Numbered from the stretch's first letter, positions 36,781 through 45,114 are shown. The stretch is 64,000 nt of DNA from JADKHC01 sp047600805 (GCA_047600805.1 JASGKG010000001.1:806001-870000); one strand, 5' to 3'. The notes: a model not told the origin generated them from the letters alone. Numbers and translations: made by a program.

Positions 36781-37689
36781 CTAGATGATCTGTCCGATCT
36801 GCAATTCAGGCTTGGGCCCGCGCCATTCGATGCGCGTGAGCTCGAGTGAGCCGTCGGCCGAACCAATCACGAGAGGATCGATCGATAGCACCTCGCCTGG
36901 CTTGCCGCGGCGGTTGACCGTGGCGATGGAGATGGGTTCGGCCCACCAGACCAGCAGGCGTGAATCGCCGACATCCGTGAAGGCGCCGGGATACGGATCG
37001 GTCACGGCGCGGATGAGATTGAAAATCTGTTGAGACGTCTGCGCCCAGTTGATGCGGCCGTCTTCGGGCTTGCGGCCGCCGAAATAGGTGGCCTGCGCTT
37101 CATCCTGTGGCACCTCGAGAATGGTTCCGGCCAACAGGTCATCGATGCGGCGTGCCAAAACTTTTTTCGCACAGGGCAGGACCTTGCGGAAGGCGACCTC
37201 GGCGCTGTCGCGCGGCCCGATTGCGACACCTTCCTGATCGATGATGGCGCCCGCATCGGGCTCTTTGACCATGCGATGCAGTGTCATGCCAATGCGTTTC
37301 TCGCCGTGGAGAACCGCCCAGTTGATCGGAGCGCGTCCGCGATATTTCGGCAAAAGCGAGCCGTGCATGTTGAAGGCGCCGAGCGGCGCCATCGCGAGAA
37401 TCTTGGTGCCGATCATGTGGCGGTAGTACACCGACAAAATCAGGTCGGGCTTCATCGCAGCGATCTTTTCGCGCCACTCGGGCGTGTTGACATTTTCCGG
37501 TGTGAAAACCGGGATGTTGGCTTCACGAGCGGCAACGGCCGGCGTCTTGAACCAGATTTTTTCGTTCGGGTTGTCTTCGTGCGTGATCAGGCCAACGACG
37601 TTGTCACCGCGCTTGATCAGCAGTGAAAGACAATCGTAGCCGACTTCGCTGTAGCCGAAGAAGAGAATGCGTGGCTTTTCCATACTCAA
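36781..37689 (-). CDS. formyltransferase, ArnA N-domain type (no dehydrogenase domain)
   Basis: The 302-residue protein transfers a formyl group from 10-formyl-tetrahydrofolate to an amino sugar nucleotide. It matches the N-terminal half of ArnA (UDP-4-amino-4-deoxy-L-arabinose formyltransferase): ILFFGYSEVGYDCLSLLI, the catalytic region NMHGSLLPKYRGRAPINWAVLHGE (Asn-x-His), GMTLHRMVKEPDAGAI, and the C-terminal FNLIRAVTDPYPGAF. Full ArnA is about 660 residues; the UDP-glucuronate decarboxylase half is missing here and must be encoded elsewhere. It is the last gene of a four-gene operon and overlaps the preceding gene by 4 bases. A downstream ATG at 37683 is an equally good start. Confidence 0.88.
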   Translation of the reverse strand: MSMEKPRILFFGYSEVGYDCLSLLIKRGDNVVGLITHEDNPNEKIWFKTPAVAAREANIPVFTPENVNTPEWREKIAAMKPDLILSVYYRHMIGTKILAMAPLGAFNMHGSLLPKYRGRAPINWAVLHGEKRIGMTLHRMVKEPDAGAIIDQEGVAIGPRDSAEVAFRKVLPCAKKVLARRIDDLLAGTILEVPQDEAQATYFGGRKPEDGRINWAQTSQQIFNLIRAVTDPYPGAFTDVGDSRLLVWWAEPISIATVNRRGKPGEVLSIDPLVIGSADGSLELTRIEWRGPKPELQIGQII

Positions 37690-38189
37690 ATTTTAATCCC
37701 GACGGAACGACCCTCCACGAGGATATGTGCTTCGTCCTCACCCAGTGGTTCGATGCGTTTCAGAAGGACTTCAAAAGTCGCCTCGGTAATCTCGAGCGCA
37801 CCAAAAGGTAGCGCCTTGTTTCGCGCTGCGACGCGCCTGCGAGCCTCGTCGACGTCGCATTGAAGCGCATAGAGCCGTGACTGTGCGTCGAACTCCGCGG
37901 CACGTTTGCGCGCCTCGTCCCGGTCGGCTCGTGTCCACAGCCCTGCATCGAGGACGACATCACAACCGGCGCGAAGGACGCGACCAACATGTTCCCAAAC
38001 TAGCAGCATTATTCGTTCGTGTTGTTCGCGAAACAATTTCTCCAGAGGATTCGTGCCATGCAGCGTCACCATCCATTCATCAGGACTAAATCGCACGCCT
38101 CGCGTCTCGCGTTCCAATTTCACGGCGAAGCTCGTTTTGCCCGATCCTGGAATCCCATAGATGAGATGCAGCGTGGGAGTTATGTTCAT
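37686..38189 (-). CDS. P-loop kinase-like ATPase (AAA_33 type)
   Basis: The 167-residue protein has Walker A GIPGSGKTSFA at residues 11-21, a possible Walker B in CDVVLDAGLWT and an Arg-rich lid (DEARRRVAARNK). This is the small P-loop kinase type that phosphorylates small molecules or nucleic acid ends. It overlaps the genes on both sides by 4 bases in the arn-like operon, which is not part of the classical arn gene set, so its role there is unknown. Confidence 0.82.
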   Translation of the reverse strand: MNITPTLHLIYGIPGSGKTSFAVKLERETRGVRFSPDEWMVTLHGTNPLEKLFREQHERIMLLVWEHVGRVLRAGCDVVLDAGLWTRADRDEARKRAAEFDAQSRLYALQCDVDEARRRVAARNKALPFGALEITEATFEVLLKRIEPLGEDEAHILVEGRSVGIKI

Positions 38190-39139
38190 TCCTTGGTCTC
38201 AAAAATTTCCTTAACAAAATATTTCTGACGGGCCCGAACTACTTGGTAGGTGCGCCCCACGTATTCGCCGATCAGGCCGATGCCGATCATCGCGACGCTC
38301 AGCAGGAAGAAGAGGATGGCAAACAACGTGAACACGCCAAACGTCTCGCGATCCAGCCCGAGCAAGAAGCGCCGATAGAGCAGGGCGGCGACGAGGACCA
38401 AGCTGCCCAACGAGCAAAGCCCGGCGAACATTGTGAAGTACTGCAGCGGCGCCAGCGAGAAGCCGGTGATCAGGTCGAAGTTGAGCCGAACCAGCTTGTA
38501 GAATGAATAATTCGAGACGCCTGCGTGGCGCTCCTCGTGTTTTACGCCGACTTCGGTCGGGTTGCCGGCAAAACTGTAGGCGAGCGCGGGGATGAAGGTA
38601 TTGATCGCGCCACTACGCACGATCGCTTCGATGATCGGGCGCGAGTACGAGCGCAGCATGCAGCCTTGGTCCGTCATCTCGATGTTCGTGGTCTGCTTGC
38701 GAACGAAGTTGATCAGCTTCGACGCATACTTGCGGAAAAACGAGTCCTGCCGGTTCAAGCGGTAACCGCCAACGTAGTCGTGCCCGGCGTCCATTTTCGC
38801 CAGCAGCGCGGGAATCTCCTCCGGCGGGTTCTGGAGATCGGCGTCGAGCGTCACGATGATGTCGCCCCGCACGCGTTCGAACGCGGCCATGATTGCCATG
38901 TGTTGACCGTAGTTCGCATTGAAATCGATCACGCGGGTCACGTCAGGCCGGGCGGCGTGTTGTGCCTTCAACAATTCGATCGAGCGGTCGTGCGAGCCGT
39001 CGTTGGTGAAGATGATTTCGTAGCGTCGGCCGAGGCTGTCGAGGACAGGATAGAGGCGTTGAAACAACGTCGGCAGATTCAGCTCCTCGTTGTAAACGGG
39101 AATGACGATACTCAGCTGGATGGGCGAAGCGGCACTCAT
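38186..39139 (-). CDS. arnC: undecaprenyl-phosphate sugar transferase, ArnC-like
   Basis: The 317-residue GT2 enzyme sits on the inner face of the membrane and moves the (formyl)amino sugar to undecaprenyl phosphate. Residues 8-120 show LSIVIPVYNEELNLPTLF, the DGSHDRS nucleotide-binding turn and IVTLDADLQNPPEEIP (DxD). QDSFFRKYASKLINFVRKQ and MTDQGCMLRSYSRPI follow. Two membrane helices lie at the C-terminus (FTMFAGLCSLGSLVLVAALLY; LFAILFFLLSVAMIGIGLIG). The ATG at 39139 overlaps the arnB stop by 4 bases, and the frame upstream of it has no similarity. Confidence 0.9.
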   Translation of the reverse strand: MSAASPIQLSIVIPVYNEELNLPTLFQRLYPVLDSLGRRYEIIFTNDGSHDRSIELLKAQHAARPDVTRVIDFNANYGQHMAIMAAFERVRGDIIVTLDADLQNPPEEIPALLAKMDAGHDYVGGYRLNRQDSFFRKYASKLINFVRKQTTNIEMTDQGCMLRSYSRPIIEAIVRSGAINTFIPALAYSFAGNPTEVGVKHEERHAGVSNYSFYKLVRLNFDLITGFSLAPLQYFTMFAGLCSLGSLVLVAALLYRRFLLGLDRETFGVFTLFAILFFLLSVAMIGIGLIGEYVGRTYQVVRARQKYFVKEIFETKE

Positions 39140-40308
39140 GGTTTCTGATGAACTTGGAGAATGGATACGAGCGCGTCCACCACGCGCGCCACGTCGGAAT
39201 CGTGCATCGTCGGGAACAGCGGCAGCGTGATGATGTTGCGGCCCGCGTATTCGGCGTTGGGAAAATCGCCGTCTTTCCAACCAAGCCGCCGATACAAAGC
39301 GAAGAGGTGGATCGCCGGGTAATGCACGCCCACGCCGATGCCGGCCGCGTGCATTTTCTCCATCACACCCGCGCGTTTGATCGTGAGAATTTCCTCCGGC
39401 AAAATCACTTGGAACATGTGCCAGTTGCTTTGCTCCATGTCGGCGACGGGCAGGCGTAATCCGGTCGAGCGAGCCGCGAGCGTCGAAAACTTTTCGAAAT
39501 ACAATTGCGCGAGTTCGCGGCGGCGCGTCGTGAACGCGTCGATCTGCGCCAGCTGGCTGATGCCCACTCGCGCAGCGACGTCGGTGAGGTTGAATTTTCC
39601 TCCGACGAGTTCCACGTCCATGCCGTCGAAGCCCGTGCGAACGACACCTTGCAGCCGATACTGCTCGGCGAGTTTCGCCTCGGCGTCGTTGTTCATCACC
39701 AGGCAGCCGCCTTCGATCGTGGTGACGTTTTTGTTGGCGTGAAAACTAAACGACACGAAATCGCCAAACGAGCCGATCCGGCGGCCTTTCCATGTGCTGC
39801 CAAGCGACTGCGCAGCATCTTCGATCACCCGCAGGTTGTGCTTTTTCGCAATCGCATGCAGCCGGTCGCGATCCACCGGAAGCCCGGCCAAATCGACGGG
39901 AATGATTGCCCGCGTGGCCGGTGTAATGGCGGCTTCAATACGCGACAGATCGATATTGCGCGTGACCGGATCGATGTCGACGAACACCGGTTTTGCGCCG
40001 ACTTCGAGAACGACGTTGCTCGTGGCGACCCACGACAGCGGCGTCGTGATGACCTCGTGCCCGGGACCGATCCCTGCGATGCGCAGCGCGATTTCCATTG
40101 TGCAGGTGCCCGAGTTGAACACGCGCACCGGACGCCCGCCGAAATACTCCGAAAGCTTGGCCTCAAATTCTTTTACCTTCGGTCCCGAGGTGATCCAACC
40201 GGAGCGAAGCACCTCGCAGACGCCGGCAATGGTCTCGTCGTCGATTGTCGGACGTGTGAATGGCAGAAACGGCTGTGATGGCTTGGCGGCGGAGGTCGGA
40301 GCGGACAT
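39136..40308 (-). CDS. arnB: PLP-dependent sugar aminotransferase, ArnB-like
   Basis: The 390-residue DegT/DnrJ/EryC1/StrS-family enzyme adds the 4-amino group to the UDP-pentose. It begins with FLPFTRPTIDDETIAGVCEVLRSGWITSGPKVKEFE, nearly the ArnB pattern. It carries FNSGTCTMEIAL, VIEDAAQSLGSTWKGRRIGSFG, and the PLP lysine in FSFHANKNVTTIEGG. It is the first gene of the operon arnB-arnC-kinase-formyltransferase, and all junctions overlap by 4 bases. With the ArnT-like gene at 59454-61151 the set is close to the pathway that adds 4-amino-4-deoxy-arabinose to lipid A, but the UDP-glucuronate oxidation step is not in the window. Confidence 0.9.
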   Translation of the reverse strand: MSAPTSAAKPSQPFLPFTRPTIDDETIAGVCEVLRSGWITSGPKVKEFEAKLSEYFGGRPVRVFNSGTCTMEIALRIAGIGPGHEVITTPLSWVATSNVVLEVGAKPVFVDIDPVTRNIDLSRIEAAITPATRAIIPVDLAGLPVDRDRLHAIAKKHNLRVIEDAAQSLGSTWKGRRIGSFGDFVSFSFHANKNVTTIEGGCLVMNNDAEAKLAEQYRLQGVVRTGFDGMDVELVGGKFNLTDVAARVGISQLAQIDAFTTRRRELAQLYFEKFSTLAARSTGLRLPVADMEQSNWHMFQVILPEEILTIKRAGVMEKMHAAGIGVGVHYPAIHLFALYRRLGWKDGDFPNAEYAGRNIITLPLFPTMHDSDVARVVDALVSILQVHQKP

Positions 40309-41071
40309 GTTCTGAAATGATTGCAGAAACGATAATGGCCCGACCTCGCGCCAATCAACTGATAATCGAAGCCAGCCTGCGCTTACGCGCCAGATCGTCC
40401 ACGGTCGGACATTCCCACCGGGGTGCTTTCACGGCAGAGACCGCCGCCTCTGCCGAGCAAGTTCCGCTCCACCCTGCACCCCTCACCACCTTTTGAACCT
40501 ATGTGCCCTCAACGCCGTAGCTTTTGATCATCACCTGCACGTCTTTCCCAACGACTAGAGCCCGACATTCCCGTCGAGCCGCCCCGGATGGATGCCGCTG
40601 TTTTTTGATTCTGGCAAAAGAGGCCTCCGCCCGCCGTGTGCTCTATTCGCCGCCGTTATACATGTTTCCATGGTTAGAGTGTAGGGGATTCCCCGGCGTT
40701 AAACGTAGTCTATACTGGTATCAATTAGTTGTGTACTGCTTTACAACTTTTCTACAATCGAACGGTTTGGGTTTGGCGGTTGAAAAAAGATCGGCCTGTG
40801 CCTCTGATCAGCCCGTCAACCCGGCATTGCTCTGAACAACGCCTTGTGCGGAGAGGTCTCCCGCTTTGGGAATCGCCAAACCAAACATGCTGTTTTGCGT
40901 GATGCTGATTGATCCCAAGCCTTTTCAAGCGGGTTTCCACCCAGCGTGAGTAGAATCTCAGTATAGCTACAGTATAGCTACCTTTGACCTACAGTATAGC
41001 TAAGCCGGACCACTTGCTGCGGAGAGGCGAGGGAAGTCAGCTTCAGAAGCGGCCGGGTGACATTCCAAAAT
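40309..41071. other. long intergenic region with a short triple repeat
   Basis: No convincing gene is seen; a 103-codon frame at 40524-40835 has no protein-like pattern. The right part is AT-richer and holds three direct copies of CAGTATAGCTA (40959-40969, 40970-40980, 40992-41002), the first two abutting. They end about 70 bases before the next gene start and may be operator or promoter elements of it. Confidence 0.6.
40959..41002. repeat. three copies of CAGTATAGCTA
   Basis: Two abutting 11-base direct repeats and a third copy 11 bases further are exact. Each contains TATAGCTA. They lie upstream of the gene at 41072, a typical position for regulator binding sites. Function is unknown. Confidence 0.7.
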
Positions 41072-41635
41072 ATGGCAAAGTTAAACTTAAATCCGCTCAT
41101 GGATGGCATGAGCGGCTCGATCGGTGAACTCGTGCTGCGTAATCGCAATGGCCGAACCATTGTGGCGCGCAAACCGCAAAAATCCAACCGGCCTCACACA
41201 CCTGCACAGCTCGCGCACTTCGAGCGCTTTCGCTTGGCGGCCTCTTATGCAAAAGCTTCGCTCGCCGATCCCGTGCTCAGCGCGGTTTACGAGGCCGTAG
41301 CCAAAGAAAAGGAGGTTCAGCCTTACCCCTTGGCGGTCGGCGATTACTTCAATGCTCCGACCATCGATGGCGTTTACTTGGAAGGCTACACCGGCAAGGC
41401 GGGCCAGCAGATCGTGATCCACGCCACCGACGACGTGGCGGTCGCCAGTGTGGCGGTGGCGATCCGCAATGGCGACGCCATCGTTGAGCAAGCCACCGCG
41501 GTGTTCGAAAATGGTGCTTGGCGTTACACCACGCGGGTGAACATGGACGTCGTTCCTGGCACGACAGCTGTCGACGCGGTTGCGATGGATCACCCCGGTA
41601 ACAAAACCACCCGCACCGTCGTAAAGCAGGCCTAA
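41072..41635 (+). CDS. hypothetical protein with a conserved-looking N-terminus
   Basis: The 187-residue protein is of unknown function. It opens with MAKLNLNPLMDGMSGSIGELVLRN and NGRTIVARKP, a pattern I associate with hypothetical proteins of environmental Verrucomicrobiota and Bacteroidota (recollection, not searched). A helical part and then a beta-rich second half follow (GQQIVIHATDDVAVASVAVAIRNGD), which resembles an Ig-like domain. There is no signal peptide. The ATG at 41072 is preferred over 41057. It is the last clear gene before the integron. Confidence 0.75.
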   Translation: MAKLNLNPLMDGMSGSIGELVLRNRNGRTIVARKPQKSNRPHTPAQLAHFERFRLAASYAKASLADPVLSAVYEAVAKEKEVQPYPLAVGDYFNAPTIDGVYLEGYTGKAGQQIVIHATDDVAVASVAVAIRNGDAIVEQATAVFENGAWRYTTRVNMDVVPGTTAVDAVAMDHPGNKTTRTVVKQA

Positions 41636-41657
41636 GGCGAACGCTCCGACGGCGCCC

Positions 41658-41682
41658 GCAGGATGCGGTGCACAGCATCCTG
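41658..41682. terminator. hairpin after the 41072 gene
   Basis: CAGGATGC at 41659-41666 pairs with GCATCCTG at 41675-41682, flanked by GGCGCC on both sides. There is no T-run, so it may be a terminator-like or other RNA structure. Confidence 0.4.
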
Positions 41683-41689
41683 TTCCGGC

Positions 41690-42359
41690 GCCACGAGGGA
41701 AGGGGTAGGGTCGGACTGCCAGCCCGACCGGTATGGAGTGTCGTATGTCCTGTCTGGTACCGCGTCCGTCCGCTCAAAAGTACCGCTCGTCGCACCCGTG
41801 ACCACCCCTGCAAAGCCGCGGATGGCCTGCATTGCCTAGCCGCATTTGCCTTGCCCGTCCAAAACCATCCGCTATCCCTTGAGTACCCCGATGGAGGCCA
41901 GCTTCACAATCGCATCACCCTGGGTGAGGAGTGCGCCCATGCCCCGGAAAAACCGGATGCTCCGCCGTGCGCTCACGCTTTGGCCGCGCGCCAGTTGGAT
42001 GCGTAGGTGTAATAAGTGCAGCCGCTCCGACGTAGTACCAGAAGCCCTTCCCGCTCTGTCCCTCTTTTTTGCCCACTGCCTGCTGATCGCCGGAGCCGCT
42101 CATCCCGCTTGCTGCCTTGTTGTAGCCGACGTCGGGGACCCCGGCTCTTATCGTTTCTGTTAGGATGTTAAATCAATCCCCTCGTTCTGCCTCTGTTGCC
42201 TCCACCCGAAGCGACGGGGCGAAGCCGTCAAGGTGAGCTCCGCAGTGCATCGGATTTCAAGGTAGGGCGAGGCGTCCCTGCCGAGCCGCTCTAGGCGATT
42301 CTGTTAATTCAGTCCATTCTGTCTAAAGCCGCCCTTAGCGTAGTCACCCGGTTCTTCGT
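41690..42359. other. non-coding or decayed region between the hypothetical gene and intI
   Basis: Frames here are short and broken. On the minus strand pieces such as GSGDQQAVGKKEGQSGKGFWYY and, in another frame, RGMGALLTQGDAIVKLASIGVLKG look protein-like. They sit in different frames, which suggests a decayed gene with frameshifts. No family could be named. Confidence 0.35.
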
Positions 42360-43688
42360 CTACACTGACGTTCCGCCACTAAGTCCGTCTAGTGGGCTCC
42401 GTACCCCCATCCCCGGCTTCTGCATCACGTGCGTGTAGATCTGGGTTGTTTCGACACTCTCGTGGCCTAGTAATTCCTGCACTGTCCGGATGTCCGCACC
42501 GCCTTCGAGCAGATGTGTCGCAAAACTGTGCCGCAGCACGTGAGGCGTCACCCGTTTGTCGATCTGAGCTTTCTGGGCCGCCTTCCGAACCGCGTTCTGG
42601 AACGAACCATCCAGCACATGATGTCTTCTCCGCAGACCACTCACCGGATCGGGCATCATCTCGCGGGAGGGGAATAACCACTGCCATTGCCACTGTTCGC
42701 CCGCACGACTAAATTTCTTTGCCAGTCCTTCCGGCAGCCAGACGCCTGGTAGCTTGTTGCTCCGATCTTCTTTATAAAGCTCCCGTAACCGGTTCAGATG
42801 CTCTCCCAGGGGCTGGATTAACCGATTCGGCAACACCGTAATGCGGTCTTTATCGCCCTTTCCCGCATAAATTTTTAATTGAGCGCGCTCCAAGTCGAGA
42901 TGATGCACCCTCAACCGCAGCAGCTCCATCAGCCTGAGCCCGGCTCCGTACATCAGCTCTGCCATCAGCCGGGTCGTGCCATTCAGTTGGGCGAACAACC
43001 GCATACACTCGTTCGTGGTCAGGACCACCGGCATGCGCTCACGCGGATAAGCCCGCCGAAAGTCCAGTTTTCCCACATCGATGCCGAGCGCTTCCTGCGT
43101 CAAAAACACCAACGCGTTCAACGCTTGCTTCTGCGCCGAAGGGCTCGCCCGTTGGCTCACAGCTAGCTCGGTTAAGAAACTGCTGATGTCTTTCGCCTCT
43201 GCCACCTGTGGAGTTCTTGGCTTGAGAAAAGCGGCAAAACGAGCCGCCCACATCCTGTACGTCTCTTCGGTGCGCCACAAAAATCCGCGCTCACGACACG
43301 CTGCAATCAGCTTCTGCTCCCAAAATTCCGTCCCTCGGTCGTCCCTGGCCGGTTTCGGTGGCAGGTTTCGCCTGACCCCATCCGTCTTTGATTTCTGCCG
43401 AACCAGTGCAACGCCAGGAGTTACTTCCACCTTTTTAACCTTTCCCAAGGTGACGAACCAGCGCAAAGCGTCCCGGGTCACACTCGGCCCTTGCACATTT
43501 CGCTCCTGAAGGTACAACTTAGCCACCATGATGGAGGCACTTGTATGGCGAGACTTGCAGAACCTCAGAAAGTCGAACACTTCCCTAATCCACGCATCCC
43601 TGATTTCAGTCGGAAGACCGGCTTTTTCTAAAGATACCTTCCATTCCGAAAACGAAATGCCGGCCCGCTCATCAGCTTTAGAATCCAT
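42360..43688 (-). CDS. intI: integron integrase with an extra N-terminal domain
   Basis: The 442-residue tyrosine recombinase inserts and excises cassettes at attI and attC. The catalytic domain has the first Arg in GAGLRLMELLRLRVHHLDL, then HVLRHSFATHLLEGGADIRTVQELLGH, and the nucleophile Tyr in TTQIYTHV. The segment that separates IntI from XerC/XerD is present (LPEGLAKKFSRAGEQWQWQWLFPS and RRRHHVLDGSFQNAV). Known IntI proteins are about 320-340 residues. Similarity here begins near residue 115 (EFWEQKLIAACRERGFLWRTEETY). The extra head (AWIREVFDFLRFCKSRHTSASI with LYLQERNVQGPSVTRDALRWFV) has the layout of a second SAM-like core-binding domain. The gene is divergent from the cassettes, with the usual 5'-end-to-attI orientation. 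Confidence 0.95.
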   Translation of the reverse strand: MDSKADERAGISFSEWKVSLEKAGLPTEIRDAWIREVFDFLRFCKSRHTSASIMVAKLYLQERNVQGPSVTRDALRWFVTLGKVKKVEVTPGVALVRQKSKTDGVRRNLPPKPARDDRGTEFWEQKLIAACRERGFLWRTEETYRMWAARFAAFLKPRTPQVAEAKDISSFLTELAVSQRASPSAQKQALNALVFLTQEALGIDVGKLDFRRAYPRERMPVVLTTNECMRLFAQLNGTTRLMAELMYGAGLRLMELLRLRVHHLDLERAQLKIYAGKGDKDRITVLPNRLIQPLGEHLNRLRELYKEDRSNKLPGVWLPEGLAKKFSRAGEQWQWQWLFPSREMMPDPVSGLRRRHHVLDGSFQNAVRKAAQKAQIDKRVTPHVLRHSFATHLLEGGADIRTVQELLGHESVETTQIYTHVMQKPGMGVRSPLDGLSGGTSV

Positions 43689-43694
43689 AACCGC

Positions 43695-43739
43695 AGTTGA
43701 GCTTTAGAAGGGCCAATTTCAACCGCAAAAAGCTCAACT
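43695..43739. promoter_or_regulatory. 11-bp perfect inverted repeat upstream of intI
   Basis: AGTTGAGCTTT (43695-43705) and AAAGCTCAACT (43729-43739) are exact inverted copies 23 bases apart, starting 7 bases before the intI start. It could be an operator or a hairpin in the intI leader. No LexA-type box was found nearby. Confidence 0.6.
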
Positions 43740-43774
43740 CCGAAACCACGAAGCATGTTAATGAATTACTTACA

Positions 43775-43843
43775 AAAACAGTTTCCCTTTTTTACCATCC
43801 CGTCAAAACATCAACTCAGTTGGTGCGAATAACACTGTTGGGC
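43775..43843 (+). other. attI, primary cassette insertion site
   Basis: AACACTGTTGGGCAAAG places the core GTTGGGC at 43837-43843; recombination is expected between G43837 and T43838. The core sits about 150 bases from the intI start and directly precedes cassette 1. The left limit is approximate because integrase binding sites could not be defined. Confidence 0.8.
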
Positions 43844-43848
43844 AAAGC

Positions 43849-44181
43849 ATGACGATCAAGAAGAGACTCCTAGCTAAGCCAGAATATTGCGCCATGCTTG
43901 CTCTGCCGTGCGTTATTGCGATTCTGTCGCTTGCGATATTGGGAGTGCCTTCACCGGACTGGTGGATCGTTGCGATTCCGCCATTGATTTTTGTTCTTAT
44001 AATCTATGTTTCGCTGCGCACAGGAAAAGCAAGAATGCGTACCGCGGTTTGTATGATCGACGACAATCCGTCGGGGTTTTGGCGCATACTTTACTGGTAT
44101 TTTGGCTTTTATTGTCTGGTCACATTTTTGACCCCGATCGCTGTGCTTATTAGATTTATCCGATTCGGAGGTGCACAATGA
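43849..44181 (+). CDS. cassette 1: small membrane protein (copy A)
   Basis: The 110-residue protein has three likely membrane helices (YCAMLALPCVIAILSLAIL; WWIVAIPPLIFVLIIYVSL; ILYWYFGFYCLVTFLTPIAVLI) and a short loop with RTAVCMIDDNP. No family was recognised. It is the cassette next to attI and so probably the best expressed from an integron promoter. The start lies 11 bases after the crossover and the stop 4 bases before the attC. An apparently identical copy is cassette 11 (47687-48019). Confidence 0.85.
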   Translation: MTIKKRLLAKPEYCAMLALPCVIAILSLAILGVPSPDWWIVAIPPLIFVLIIYVSLRTGKARMRTAVCMIDDNPSGFWRILYWYFGFYCLVTFLTPIAVLIRFIRFGGAQ

Positions 44182-44185
44182 AGAC

Positions 44186-44284
44186 GCCCAACCAGGCGCT
44201 ACTGCCAACGCCTATGCTCGTCACGCCGGCTGCTGGCGCACCCGTCGCGCCGAGCACAGGCGCGGCAGATCTATAACGTTAGCA
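44186..44284 (+). repeat. attC of cassette 1 (99 bp)
   Basis: It starts GCCCAAC, complementary to the cassette's own TTGGGC start, and ends GTTAGCA. The inner arms are AACGCC and GGCGCGGC. It belongs to the long attC class. Confidence 0.92.
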
Positions 44285-44539
44285 TGTTTCTCCGTCGAGA
44301 ACCGCAGGTGATATTTTTAGCGCACGCGTTTTAGCGAAGTCGAAGGTTAGAAAATGATTATTGAGAGAAGTAGTTTAGTCGCAGGTCGGGTTTCCGGCCC
44401 GAAGGACGGAAGAAGTGGCCGCTGGCTCCGGCGGTGGTTTTCAGTCGCTCATGCTAACCAGGCGCTACAGCGCAACGCCTATGATCGCGTCCATCCTGTT
44501 AATCTCGGCTCGCCGGTACGGCGTGGCTGACCTGTAACG
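44279..44539 (+). other. cassette 2: cassette without clear gene, variant A
   Basis: The 261-base cassette has no convincing protein frame. Its longest ATG frame (44354-44530, 58 codons) runs through the attC. It shares TCCGTCGA, GGTTAGAAAA, TAGTCGCAGGT and GTCGCT blocks in the same order with the gene-less variants B and C, which suggests a common non-coding element. Apparently identical copies are cassettes 6 and 20. Confidence 0.8.
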
Positions 44540-44545
44540 TTAGGC
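44452..44545 (+). repeat. attC of cassette 2 (94 bp)
   Basis: It starts TGCTAAC and ends GTTAGGC. It is the short attC class, with a loop containing CATCCTGTTAATCTCG. Confidence 0.9.
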
Positions 44546-44549
44546 TGAT

Positions 44550-45005
44550 ATGACCATACTAGCGTACATTATAGTGATTCCATTAGCCACTTGGTGTCTC
44601 ACAGTCGGCTCTATTTTAGCCGGATTTCCGTGTGCGCTTTTACTGGCATGGGCTTCAATGTCGCTACGAACAAAGATCTCAGGATTTGTTGGCGGCGTTG
44701 CAGGCGTCGCGTTGTCAGTCGCATTCGGCTATGGCGTATTCCACCTGCTTGTCGGCCCATCTTCTTTCACACTAGGTGCGTTTATTGCATCGACTGCTCC
44801 GCTATTCTTCTCGATCCAAAAGGATTATAGGCAGTCAAAGCGTGTTACGTCTGCACGCGAGCAGTTGTTGGATACCATTCGACAATCCCAAGGTAGCGGT
44901 GGAGCGTCCGCGATGGCAGCCAAGACAGAGTCGGCACACGCAAGCTTAGTTGTGGGCGAGATTGCCGGCCTCATATTATGCGCAGTGTGGTTTACCTGCA
45001 GATGA
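44550..45005 (+). CDS. cassette 3: membrane protein
   Basis: The 151-residue protein has three N-terminal helices (AYIIVIPLATWCLTVGSIL; ISGFVGGVAGVALSVAFGYGVF; SFTLGAFIASTAPLFF), a polar stretch of about 45 residues (QSKRVTSAREQLLDTIRQ) and a last helix (LVVGEIAGLILCAVWF). No family was recognised. Single copy. The start lies 10 bases after the crossover. Confidence 0.82.
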   Translation: MTILAYIIVIPLATWCLTVGSILAGFPCALLLAWASMSLRTKISGFVGGVAGVALSVAFGYGVFHLLVGPSSFTLGAFIASTAPLFFSIQKDYRQSKRVTSAREQLLDTIRQSQGSGGASAMAAKTESAHASLVVGEIAGLILCAVWFTCR

Positions 45006-45012
45006 AAAGCAT

Positions 45013-45111
45013 GCCTAACCAGGCGCTACAGCACAACGCCTATGCTCGTCACGCCTCGTGCGTGGCACGAGTCGCGCCGAGCACAGGCGTGGCTGACCTA
45101 TAACGTTCGGC
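45013..45111 (+). repeat. attC of cassette 3 (99 bp)
   Basis: GCCTAAC at the start matches the cassette's TTAGGC; it ends GTTCGGC. The tip is a perfect CTCGTGC/GCACGAG hairpin. Confidence 0.93.
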
Positions 45112-45114
45112 AAA

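Noticed and set aside
40524..40835. 103-codon frame in the intergenic region before the 41072 gene
   Set aside because: Low-complexity Arg/Ser-rich start and no recognisable fold or ribosome binding site.
42360..43688. XerC/XerD-type or phage integrase as alternative for intI
   Set aside because: The integron-specific insert (RAGEQWQWQWLFPS, RRRHHVLD) and the adjacent attI and attC array decide for IntI.
44354..44530. 58-codon frame in gene-less cassette variant A as a real gene
   Set aside because: Half of it is attC sequence and it is not preserved as a long frame in variants B and C; kept only as a possibility.
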